A stretch of 9,652 nucleotides of DNA from Balneolaceae bacterium (lineage in GTDB: Bacteria; Bacteroidota; Rhodothermia; Balneolales; Balneolaceae), in the NCBI GenBank assembly GCA_007123985.1, contig SLGA01000182.1:1-9652 (forward strand). Reading direction: 5' to 3'. Made by a program: the position numbers and the translations under genes. The first letter of the stretch is position 1. Each line of letters opens with the position of its first letter. This document shows positions 1 to 6,893 of this stretch, one piece after another. The notes under the pieces are model-generated. The model was not told the DNA's origin and ran no database searches. It worked only from the letters and a program-made list of their open reading frames with translations.

Positions 1-255
1 ATGTTCATATTTATCAATTTTAGTCGTTTTGTAAGCAGTAATAACAAGAATCGGGTCTTTGCAATGATTAACGAAAACCCGAAGCATTTTCATGTTCCTT
101 CCTTCCTGAAAAATTTTATGGTAAACCTGTTTGCATTCGGTTTGATTTATGACGCTATCAGGTGATTCTATCGTCTGCACCACCAACGACTTCGAAATAC
201 CGCGCGAAGATAACCGTTCCAGGGCGTGTTTTGAGAAAGAAAGTTCAATCTTCAT
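1..255 (-). CDS. DUF4258-like small protein, C-terminal end cut by window edge
   Basis: An open frame runs from an ATG at 255-253 leftwards for 85 codons without a stop and leaves the window at base 1. The protein begins MKIELSFSKHALERLSSRGI, which matches the DUF4258 signature of a His followed by an ER...RGIS segment. A central basic stretch with QEGRNMKMLRV follows, then a hydrophobic strand ending ILVITAYKTTKIDKY, the family's usual C-terminal pattern. Family members are about 80-100 residues, so only a few codons are probably missing. Some DUF4258 proteins are proposed RelE-like toxins and often sit beside a DUF2283 gene; such a partner would lie outside this window. There is no Shine-Dalgarno site before the start. 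Assignment is from recognised motifs only; function is unknown. Confidence 0.62.
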   Translation of the reverse strand, partial: MKIELSFSKHALERLSSRGISKSLVVQTIESPDSVINQTECKQVYHKIFQEGRNMKMLRVFVNHCKDPILVITAYKTTKIDKYEH

Positions 256-375
256 TCGTAAAACATAGGAAAATTATTGTGAATTTTTGGAATGATTTTT
301 TTGATTAAAAAAAAGGTTAATTGAAAAGGAAATACAAACGGCAGTCGTTTTTTCCACGTTCTTTCCCTGTTTATC

Positions 376-519
376 ATGAATCGTTTCTTTTGGGAAAATC
401 TGGTGTTGATTTGGGTTTTGTTTTTGGTGGTTCCCTTTGCGGGACTGTACTTGTTAAAAACAATCCTTTTCGGGAGCCGGGTACTGGGGGGAATTAAAAT
501 AGAATTACATCGTGGATAG
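376..519 (+). CDS. Doubtful small hydrophobic ORF (47 aa)
   Basis: ATG at 376 opens 47 codons ending with TAG at 517-519. The product begins MNRFFWENLVLIWVLFLVVP and has one long hydrophobic segment at about residues 8-32, followed by a basic, glycine-containing tail. This looks like a possible single-pass membrane peptide. There is no Shine-Dalgarno site, no recognised family and no adjacent gene in the same direction, and its end overlaps the REP-like stem-loop. A chance open frame in T-rich DNA would also read as hydrophobic. I list it only because the hydrophobicity is unusually continuous. Confidence 0.15.
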   Translation: MNRFFWENLVLIWVLFLVVPFAGLYLLKTILFGSRVLGGIKIELHRG

Positions 520-552
520 GCTTTAGCCAGTTGGCAGTATAAATTGCTGCCA
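519..552. repeat. Paired short stem-loops, possible REP-like element or remnant
   Basis: Two inverted repeats sit side by side: GGCT/AGCC with a 2-nt centre at 519-528, and TGGCAG (532-537) with CTGCCA (547-552) around a 9-nt loop. Clustered short hairpins containing GGCTTTAGCC resemble the REP-type intergenic repeats that RAYT (REP-associated tyrosine) transposases mobilise in Bacteroidota-related genomes. No transposase gene is visible here. The hairpins are read directly; the REP interpretation is inference. Confidence 0.3.
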
Positions 553-1026
553 TAGAAAAGATGGATAAAAAAATTATAGATGTTTTTAATGTTAAAAAAT
601 CTTAATATATAAGTTGTTCTGTACAACTATGTGTAGTTCGTGGGCTTTGGGTTTAGAAGGATATTGGGATCAGGGCTCTATTCTGCACGAAAATAAGTAT
701 TCGGGTTTTCTAGAAAAAAGACTATAAGTGGCTTAACAGATGGCAAACAGATTGAAAAATGGATGGATGGAGTATCTCAATCGCAAAATAGCTGTGTTTG
801 GCACGTCCCATCTTTTCTATAATAATCGTATAAATCATAAAATATATACCATTACTACCTGCTATGGCTTAATTCAGGCTATAATGAGAGTTAAAGGTAG
901 GTTTATGGTTTTTTTCAATTCTGTTTTAATTTTTCAGGAAGATCAATACATTGAGAGTCAGTCGTGTACACAAAATGCCAATCAGCTAAAATGTTTGGAT
1001 CAATTTAACGTTTGGGGTGTAGCTAC

Positions 1027-1038
1027 AGAAGGGGAAGG
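1027..1038 (+). promoter_or_regulatory. Shine-Dalgarno site deciding the pilT-like start
   Basis: The purine run AGAAGGGGAAGG ends 3 nt before ATG 1042, and its AGAAGG part is 9 nt away. It favours ATG 1042 over the in-frame ATG at 1012, which lies upstream of this site and would add ten residues of Gly/Arg-rich sequence unlike the family. A purine-rich site this strong is absent before the next two genes of the operon, so ribosome entry may be concentrated here. Confidence 0.6.
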
Positions 1039-1041
1039 AAT

Positions 1042-2265
1042 ATGGCACGTGTAGAAAAGAGTAATATCCAGTCTATTTTAGATTTCATTATAGAGGAAAC
1101 ACCATCCGAGCTAACCGGATTTGATTCTATTCAGTACATGGTAAATTTGCTGTTTGAGCTTTCCAGCGACCAGCGTGAGCTTATGAAACGCCACGTTGAA
1201 GGCTACCTTGAAATGATGGATAAGGTTGAAGCCTCCGATATTGATATGGGCGGAGATGGCTGTGTGGGTAAAGTTTGGTATAGAGTACACGGTACCAAAA
1301 AGGTTTCTGATAAGAGTGATACCTACACATTGGATGAGAGTAATGTGCTTATCCTGAGTGTGCTCAGCGATACCCAAATGGAGAATCTGATTATCAATAA
1401 AAGTGTGGACCTTTCGTACGCACTCTCAATCGATCGCGATCGCCGTTTCCGGTGTACGGTCTATTTTGATCTTGAGAACCTCGGCATGAATATGAGGAAG
1501 ATCAACAACGAAATTCGTCCGTTTGCCGGCCTAAATCTACACCCTGAAGTGGCTAAACACCTAAGCCTGAAATACCTTAAATATGGGCTTACGCTGGTTA
1601 CCGGTATTACGGGTTCGGGTAAATCCACCACGCTTGATACGATAATTGACGCGAACAACCGATCGGTACGCGGCCATATTGTTATCATTGCCTCCCCGAT
1701 AGAATTGGTACACAAACCCATGAAATGCATTGTACGCCACAGGGAAGTGGGCAGCGATGTGGCATCATTTCGGGATGGAATTGTGCAGGCGATGCGGCAG
1801 GATCCCGATATCGTGGTAATTGGTGAGCTTCGGGATAATGTGGCCATCAAAAATGCGCTTGAGGTTACCGATTCCGGCCACAAAGTGTTTTCAACCCTGC
1901 ACACGGCATCTGCCATGGAGAGTATCGACCGAATTATTGGTGAAACACCACTGAATGAGCAGGAACGTGTGAGGATTCGACTTGCTGATGTATTAACTTG
2001 CGTAATCAGCCAAAAACTTGTAAATACAATAGAAGGCACACGTGTGCTGGCAAAGGAGGTTCTTGTAGCAACGCCACCGGTTCGGGCAGCGATTCGAAAC
2101 GGTAACGTTGCGGAGATTTATCAGATGCTGAACGAGGGCGGCCAACATGGTATGCATACACTTGAGCAGGACCTGGTGAGGCTGGTTCGGCAACGTATTA
2201 TAAGCCCTGAGGAGGCGCTTAATCAGGCCAATAATAAAACAAGAATTAAGCAACTTTTAAAGTAA
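1042..2265 (+). CDS. pilT: PilT-like type IV pilus motor ATPase with altered Asp box
   Basis: Hexameric cytoplasmic ATPase of the PilT/GspE superfamily. In type IV pili, PilT drives filament disassembly at the inner-membrane platform. The 407-residue product has an extension of about 60 residues, then the PilT N-terminal domain beginning at ASDID (64-68, usually ASDIH). The motor domain follows: Walker A GITGSGKST (188-196), Walker B DPDIVVIGELRD (254-265) with probable catalytic Glu262, a His box SGHKVFSTLHT (278-288), and a C-terminal AIRN segment (350-353), a PilT hallmark. The Asp box reads IIASPIE (215-221) where the family usually has TIEDPIE, so the acidic pair is replaced by Ala217-Ser218; Glu221 remains. 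PilT is normally about 345-380 residues, so this one is long. It is the first gene of the operon, 12 nt before the PilM-PilN fusion. A PilU-like or accessory motor is an alternative identity. Confidence 0.9.
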   Translation: MARVEKSNIQSILDFIIEETPSELTGFDSIQYMVNLLFELSSDQRELMKRHVEGYLEMMDKVEASDIDMGGDGCVGKVWYRVHGTKKVSDKSDTYTLDESNVLILSVLSDTQMENLIINKSVDLSYALSIDRDRRFRCTVYFDLENLGMNMRKINNEIRPFAGLNLHPEVAKHLSLKYLKYGLTLVTGITGSGKSTTLDTIIDANNRSVRGHIVIIASPIELVHKPMKCIVRHREVGSDVASFRDGIVQAMRQDPDIVVIGELRDNVAIKNALEVTDSGHKVFSTLHTASAMESIDRIIGETPLNEQERVRIRLADVLTCVISQKLVNTIEGTRVLAKEVLVATPPVRAAIRNGNVAEIYQMLNEGGQHGMHTLEQDLVRLVRQRIISPEEALNQANNKTRIKQLLK

Positions 2266-2277
2266 ATCCGGCAATAC

Positions 2278-4569
2278 GTGGCAAAAAAAGAGATTATAGG
2301 ATTAACGTATGAGGGTGACCGCCTGCGGTTGGCAAGAATTCGCACAACTAAAGCCGGAGTTGAGCTTCTTGAAGTAGATACCATCCATCTTCCTCAGCCA
2401 ATCTTAAGTAAACGGGAAGTAGGTGCCGACCAGCAGGATTTCTCAAACGAGTATGATGAAATTTTCGAAACAGAGAGTTCTTCAACTTCCGAATTAAGTG
2501 ATCTTGACGATCTTGAAAATTTTGGGTTAGACGAGGAAGGTCCGGCATCTGCGGATGGCTCAGAGCTTGAGAATAATTTCGACATGACCCGCGCGGATGA
2601 TGATGCTGAGACGGCCGCAGACAACGAGCAGATGTTGGCTCAGTATGTGGGTAAATACTCATCGTCAAAATTGCGGATTGGTCTTCATATTCCGTTCGGT
2701 AAAACCACATTTCAGTTTTTTAAGAATGTGGATCCTTCAAAAATGAAAAAGAAAGACCGGATTGAGTTTTTCGAAGAAAAATTACGACCCATTTTTGGAC
2801 GTGATGTTATTGAAGAACATTACAGCTGGATAAAAGTTGGAGAAAATGATTGTCTGCTCGCCTACAACCCCAACGACTTTGAACTGTTAAACCTGGTTGA
2901 ACTTGCCGAGACATACAGCAAGAAGAAGCTTCTTGTGATGGACCGGCAGCCGGATGAAGGAATCTGGGCAGGTTTGGTGAGATCGAACTACGAACTTAAA
3001 CCGGATGAGATAACCGGTCTTATTGCGATTGGTGATAAGAATAGCCGTGTAATGTTTATGAAGGGCGGCGAAATTATCAGTGTGCTGCCAATCATATCAG
3101 AAGGTGAAGATGATGAGAGTATACTGAACACCATTTTCAGTAAAATTCTTTTTGAAATTGATAAAGGGGAAATCCCTAAAATTACCCGAATACTGCTGAT
3201 ACGTTCTGCAAAACTAAGTGAAAAGGCGAAAAAGCATTTTCAAAAGCAGTTTGAAGATGTAGAGGTAGACTTTTTTACCCTGCACAATGAAAAGGTGAGT
3301 TACGCTGATGAGATTCTGAACTCACCGAACATTCTGCAGCCCTACAATACGGCTATTGGAGCCGCCTGGGCTGCGAGCGATTCAGACAGTAAAGCATTTA
3401 CCGGTTTTACATTACTGCCGGAGTATGTACTTGAAAAACAGCGGGTGCTAAAAATTGAGTGGCATGGAATTGCTATTCTTATTTTGATTGCTCTAACACC
3501 ACTTTTTATAAACAATTTCTACTTTGAAAAAGCAGCGGAACTTAACCAGCTTGAACAGGAAATAAGTTCATTGAATGCGCAAATAGACGAGCTCACACCC
3601 ATTGCTACCATGACCGAGGATTTAATTGCAGATTTTCAGGTGATTAATGCCGAAAATAACCGCCTTCTCGATCTTGCCGAATACAGCCAAAAATGGTCGG
3701 AAGTGATGCGCATTTTGAATGAAGGTGTTTATGAAATACCAAATATCTGGCTTACTACTTTACGTACAAATGATAATAATATCAATCTAACGGGGATATC
3801 TCTAACCAGAGAGCAGATACCCGTTTTAGCAACTCTTTTTACAGATGCAAATATTAATCAGGTGAGCGAGACTGAAATAAGAGGCCAGCAAGTATATAGT
3901 TTCTCGATGCAAGCCAATAATTTCCGGCAGGATATCGATGAGTTTCTATTGGATCTGCCTGAATACGACTTTGAATCGGAGTTGAACGGGGCTGAATTCC
4001 CGGTCGATTTTTCGATGGATGCAGAAGTTCAGCCAAGCCCGGGAGTACAAACAGAGAGTATCCAGCCTGATCAAGCTGAGGCTGCTTTACCATCTGAATC
4101 AGAACCCGAACCAGCACCAACTGTTGACGTTGAAGAAGTGGAAGCCAGAGTCGATTTGGCACAGCAAGAAGAGGCAGCAGCGGTAATAGAAGAAGAAATT
4201 TCAGCAGAAGATGAAGAAACAGTACAAGAAGAACTCGCCCAAAACAGTTCGGAACCGGCTTCAGCATTAGACAGAGGCAACACTAATTCTTCTCCTTATG
4301 GATTAACCGGTACAGAAGATGAACTATTATATGGAGCATATACCATTGTACTGCATAGTATCCCATCAGGTACCAGGGCACGATGGGAGAGAAGTCGATT
4401 GGCAGACGAAGGATATAAAACAACACTCTGGCAGGCAACACTTGAGGATGGTACATTAACGTGGAGAATAGGAGTTGGTCAGTTTGAAACTGTAGATGAT
4501 GCATTGGCTGCAATTTCTGATCTGCCTGAACCATACCATTCAAATCATTTTATCATCCGTATTCGATAA
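2278..4569 (+). CDS. PilM-PilN (GspL-like) alignment protein with C-terminal SPOR domain
   Basis: Inner-membrane alignment subunit joining three parts in 763 residues. Residues 1-380 resemble a degenerate PilM/GspL actin-like cytoplasmic domain: IGLTYEGDRLRLARI at the N-terminus, then IAIGDKNSRVMFMKGGEIIS near 249-267 and an NTAIGAAWAA segment near 359-368. It is interrupted by an acidic Ser/Asp/Glu-rich insertion at about 55-118. A membrane segment lies at 397-416, followed by a coiled coil (about 417-450) and a PilN-like periplasmic region. A Glu/Ala/Pro-rich linker (about 582-670) leads to a C-terminal SPOR domain (about 686-763: YTIVLHS ... WRIGVGQF). PilM and PilN are usually separate; GspL of type II secretion has the joined form but no SPOR. 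The GTG start at 2278 is chosen because no ATG fits between the preceding stop and the first conserved strand; there is no Shine-Dalgarno site, so translation is probably coupled to pilT. SPOR domains bind denuded glycan strands, suggesting wall anchoring. Confidence 0.85.
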   Translation: MAKKEIIGLTYEGDRLRLARIRTTKAGVELLEVDTIHLPQPILSKREVGADQQDFSNEYDEIFETESSSTSELSDLDDLENFGLDEEGPASADGSELENNFDMTRADDDAETAADNEQMLAQYVGKYSSSKLRIGLHIPFGKTTFQFFKNVDPSKMKKKDRIEFFEEKLRPIFGRDVIEEHYSWIKVGENDCLLAYNPNDFELLNLVELAETYSKKKLLVMDRQPDEGIWAGLVRSNYELKPDEITGLIAIGDKNSRVMFMKGGEIISVLPIISEGEDDESILNTIFSKILFEIDKGEIPKITRILLIRSAKLSEKAKKHFQKQFEDVEVDFFTLHNEKVSYADEILNSPNILQPYNTAIGAAWAASDSDSKAFTGFTLLPEYVLEKQRVLKIEWHGIAILILIALTPLFINNFYFEKAAELNQLEQEISSLNAQIDELTPIATMTEDLIADFQVINAENNRLLDLAEYSQKWSEVMRILNEGVYEIPNIWLTTLRTNDNNINLTGISLTREQIPVLATLFTDANINQVSETEIRGQQVYSFSMQANNFRQDIDEFLLDLPEYDFESELNGAEFPVDFSMDAEVQPSPGVQTESIQPDQAEAALPSESEPEPAPTVDVEEVEARVDLAQQEEAAAVIEEEISAEDEETVQEELAQNSSEPASALDRGNTNSSPYGLTGTEDELLYGAYTIVLHSIPSGTRARWERSRLADEGYKTTLWQATLEDGTLTWRIGVGQFETVDDALAAISDLPEPYHSNHFIIRIR

Positions 4570-4574
4570 CAGTT

Positions 4575-5435
4575 ATGAAATACAGTATCCGAAATACACT
4601 AATTCTTATTCTAACACTCCTGCTTTTGGTAGGCGGCGGATATTTTTACGTTATCAACAGGTTTAATACTGATATAGAAGAAGCAGAAATGGAACGTGAT
4701 CGCCTGAGAAGTGAACTTCAGGGTGTACAGCAATCAGCAAATATGTTCGCTACGGCACAGGCAAATTACAATGATGCTCTTTATAAACGATTAAATCATC
4801 CGAAAGAACTATTTAGAAGCCATAGTTCGAGCGGTCTCTACAATTATCTTCAGGAGCTAAACAGAGATATCACATTCACACAGCTTAATTACTCTTTAAG
4901 TGATTCTGTACTACAGAATGATCATGGAATCATTAATGTGAATATACAGGGAGAAGGCCGATACGAAAACCTGGTAAATTATCTGTACAGGCTTGAATAC
5001 AGCCGGCCTCTCATTCAGATACGTACTGTACAGCTCGATAATATTACCGATCTTGAGAGACTCGACCGAGTTAATTTTCAGGTTAGCCTGGGCGCATACT
5101 ACAGAAGAGGTGACTGGACAAATTATCGCGCAGATTTGGAGCCATCCGGGCCCCTTGGCGAAATTTTGCATAACCCTTACTACCCCTTAATACACGAAGT
5201 TCCACCAAATACCGAAAACCTTCCCAATGTGGATACCAGCAGATTAGTTGTTCTTACGGGCTCAAGAGCGCATATTATTGATCAAAATGGAACATTGCAG
5301 CGCTTAAACATTGGAGACAGGGTTTATTTGGGCAGACTTACATCCATCAGTATGTCTCGAGGTGAGGCAGTTTTCGAACTGAACCGAGGTGGTATACGCG
5401 ACAGAGTAGTATTGAGCCTTCAATCAACAAATTAA
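4575..5435 (+). CDS. pilO: PilO-like protein with C-terminal PilP/GspC-like domain
   Basis: Bitopic inner-membrane alignment protein of 286 residues. A short cytoplasmic start is followed by a membrane helix at about 8-27 and a coiled coil at about 30-60. A PilO/GspM-type ferredoxin-like periplasmic domain follows at about 85-180 (NVNIQGEGRYENLVNYLYRL is typical). A linker then leads to a small beta-rich domain at about 223-286. That last domain, with LVVLTGSRAHIIDQNG, LNIGDRVYLGRLTSI and a closing RVVLSL strand, resembles the PilP/GspC homology region that contacts the secretin N0 domain. PilO is usually about 200 residues, so the extra length agrees with a PilO-PilP fusion. No lipobox is present; classical PilP is a lipoprotein, whereas here the domain would be tethered through the PilO helix. 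It starts 5 nt after the PilMN stop without a Shine-Dalgarno site. The PilO part is firmer than the PilP part. Confidence 0.8.
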   Translation: MKYSIRNTLILILTLLLLVGGGYFYVINRFNTDIEEAEMERDRLRSELQGVQQSANMFATAQANYNDALYKRLNHPKELFRSHSSSGLYNYLQELNRDITFTQLNYSLSDSVLQNDHGIINVNIQGEGRYENLVNYLYRLEYSRPLIQIRTVQLDNITDLERLDRVNFQVSLGAYYRRGDWTNYRADLEPSGPLGEILHNPYYPLIHEVPPNTENLPNVDTSRLVVLTGSRAHIIDQNGTLQRLNIGDRVYLGRLTSISMSRGEAVFELNRGGIRDRVVLSLQSTN

Positions 5436-5436
5436 C

Positions 5437-5443
5437 AGAGGAA
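5437..5443 (+). promoter_or_regulatory. Shine-Dalgarno site for the secretin gene
   Basis: AGAGGAA lies 5 nt before ATG 5449 and just after the preceding stop. It is one of only two clear ribosome-binding sites in the window and fixes the secretin start directly before a good signal peptide. Confidence 0.6.
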
Positions 5444-5448
5444 CTAAC

Positions 5449-6663
5449 ATGGAAAAATTGATCGTAACTTTTTTGGCACTGTTTGTATTTGTGGCTGCAA
5501 ACACGCTCTATTCGCAGGATCGCCCTCCGGAGAGGGAATTTTCAAATCCTGAAGAGATCATCATACTATCTGAAGATGTACAGTTTTCTGATGCCATGAA
5601 TATTATTGAAGAGCTTGCACTTGAATTCAGGAATAAAATATTCATTATCAGAACAGATTTTGATGGTCCGATTGGTATAGAAATTCCACAAATGCACTGG
5701 GAAGACGCACTAAACCGCATTACTGCTGCAAATAACCTTTTTGTGACGGAGAACCCCAGATACTTTGAAATTCTTGACATACCACCGGATGAGCGCATTG
5801 TTGATGAAAATGATCGGTTTTCTGAACGAACAGAGCCACCAAAGGTAACATTTCAGTCGCGTGAAATTGAAATTCAGGCAACGTTTTTCCAGGGAGACAG
5901 GCAGATGATTCGTGAACTGGGAATTGACTGGACGAGCCTTCAAAACGACAGGGTAAGAGTTCAGAGTTTTGCTGCAGGTAGTGTAGGGCAGGATGTTTTT
6001 GAAGTAGAGGCCAACTGGACCGATATTTTTAATTCCGGCTGGGATATCAATGCTCTTTTTAGTGCCTTTGAGCAGAATAATAAAGGTGAAATTTTATCTT
6101 CGCCAACCATTAAAGTGCTCGATGGTGAACTTGGAAGTATTCAGGTAGGGCAGGATTTTTCGATTAAACAACGGGATTTTGCCGGCAACATTACAGATCG
6201 GTTTTTTAGCACAGGCACCATTCTACGGGTACAGCCACAGATATTTTATCATGATGATACCCCTTTTATATATATGACTGTTAATGCCGAACGAAGCACA
6301 GCCCAACCTGATCCGATTTCAACTATTGTAAACAAGCAGGAAGCAGCAACCGAAATTCTCATGTTGAGCGGTGAAAGTACCGTTATTGCGGGCCTGTATG
6401 AAACCGAGGTAAATAGTACGCGCAGAGGCATCCCGATATTGAAAGATCTTCCCGGCTGGTTTTTTGGGCTTCGTTATCTTTTTGGATACGAATCAAATGA
6501 AAGTACCGTGCAGGAGCTGGTTGTTCTTATTAAAGCTACCATATTGCCATCGTTGGAGGAGAGGCTGGCCGACCCGCAGAGAAATATGCCACAGCTTCTC
6601 AGAGACCGAAGAGAGCTGTTTCAGCAAGAGATTGAGGAGTTACAGGAAATTCAGATTGAGTAA
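5449..6663 (+). CDS. pilQ: Short PilQ/GspD-family secretin
   Basis: Outer-membrane channel subunit through which the filament or its substrate would pass. The 404-residue precursor begins with a signal peptide (hydrophobic core about 4-19, probable cleavage near residue 22 in LYSQ). One STN/N0-like domain follows at about 35-110 (SEDVQFSDAMNIIEELA ... MHWEDALNRI). The secretin domain then runs from about 132: REIEIQATF with ELGIDW at 138-157, SSPTIKVLDG in the middle, RRGIPILKDLPGWFFGL at 325-341, and ELVVLIKATIL at 356-366 in place of the usual ELVIFITP ending. Typical PilQ or GspD proteins have about 650-750 residues with AMIN domains or several N1-N3 repeats; neither is visible here. It is last in the operon and followed by a terminator. 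GspD-like secretion is an alternative; PilQ is preferred because of the PilT-like gene upstream. Confidence 0.88.
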   Translation: MEKLIVTFLALFVFVAANTLYSQDRPPEREFSNPEEIIILSEDVQFSDAMNIIEELALEFRNKIFIIRTDFDGPIGIEIPQMHWEDALNRITAANNLFVTENPRYFEILDIPPDERIVDENDRFSERTEPPKVTFQSREIEIQATFFQGDRQMIRELGIDWTSLQNDRVRVQSFAAGSVGQDVFEVEANWTDIFNSGWDINALFSAFEQNNKGEILSSPTIKVLDGELGSIQVGQDFSIKQRDFAGNITDRFFSTGTILRVQPQIFYHDDTPFIYMTVNAERSTAQPDPISTIVNKQEAATEILMLSGESTVIAGLYETEVNSTRRGIPILKDLPGWFFGLRYLFGYESNESTVQELVVLIKATILPSLEERLADPQRNMPQLLRDRRELFQQEIEELQEIQIE

Positions 6664-6706
6664 GCGTACTTTTACTTTTACAGACCGAGATAATTGATAG
6701 CTGTAG

Positions 6707-6738
6707 AAAAAGGGGATGTGTCCACATTCCCTTTTTTT
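6707..6738. terminator. Bidirectional intrinsic terminator between convergent operons
   Basis: The arms 6707-6719 and 6724-6736 form a 13-bp stem (AAAAAGGGGATGT with ACATTCCCTTTTT, one G-U wobble) around a 4-nt loop. A run of seven T follows on the plus strand at 6732-6738, and the five A of the left arm give a T-run on the minus strand. It lies 43 nt after the secretin stop and downstream of pilB on the other strand, so it can end both transcripts. Confidence 0.8.
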
Positions 6739-6830
6739 GTTTTCGAGAAATATCACCAGAATGGATATGAAATAAGATATTCGAAAAGTAAAGAGTCATT
6801 AAATCCGTCCAAAAACCAATCGGAACTGTA

Positions 6831-6852
6831 CCTGCCTGCCGCGATGCCGGGC
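6831..6852. repeat. GC-rich CCTGCC-type intergenic element, possible half repeat
   Basis: A GC-rich segment CCTGCCTGCCGCGATGCC plus GGGC stands out in AT-rich intergenic DNA. Its minus-strand translation contains the string PASRQAG, which I associate with dispersed intergenic repeats in Bacteroidota-related genomes. The expected mirror half (GGCAGGC) is not present after the centre, so this may be a truncated copy. The repeat status is inference, since a single copy is visible here. Confidence 0.3.
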
Positions 6853-6893
6853 TTAAGCTGAATCCCTTTGACTTTACCTCGTTCTGGCTTTGA

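Larger units (their letters stand above)
256..1041. other. Gene-poor AT-rich spacer between the DUF4258-like gene and the pilus operon
   Basis: This 786-nt stretch separates a leftward gene from a rightward operon, so promoters for both should lie in it. I see no convincing protein. Frames open on either strand give low-complexity K/N/I/F-rich translations with no recognisable domain. It contains stem-loops at 519-552 and a small inverted repeat AGTTGT/ACAACT at 612-628. A TATAAT hexamer lies at 880-885 without a good -35 partner, and a Bacteroidota-like -7 variant TAGGTTTA lies at 898-905, also without a good -33 partner. None of these promoter candidates is strong. The length may reflect decayed or inserted DNA. 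Confidence 0.6.

Noticed and set aside
252..626. A 124-codon open frame on the minus strand upstream of and overlapping the DUF4258-like start by an ATGA
   Set aside because: The translation is rich in K, N, I, F and T with no domain, typical of AT-rich non-coding DNA, and its overlap with the real start appears to be chance.
740..1054. A 104-codon plus-strand frame ending inside the pilT-like gene
   Set aside because: No ribosome-binding site, no recognisable family, and it runs through the ribosome-binding site and start of the pilT-like gene in another frame.
1461..2039. A 192-codon frame antisense to the pilT-like gene
   Set aside because: It is the shadow of a clearly conserved ATPase; its translation is Ser/Arg/Ile-rich with no motif.
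2263..2280. pilT-like and PilMN-like genes are in the same reading frame, separated only by TAA and four sense codons, raising a read-through fusion
   Set aside because: Both proteins have complete family-type ends and starts, and a single in-frame TAA with a nearby GTG is ordinary operon spacing.
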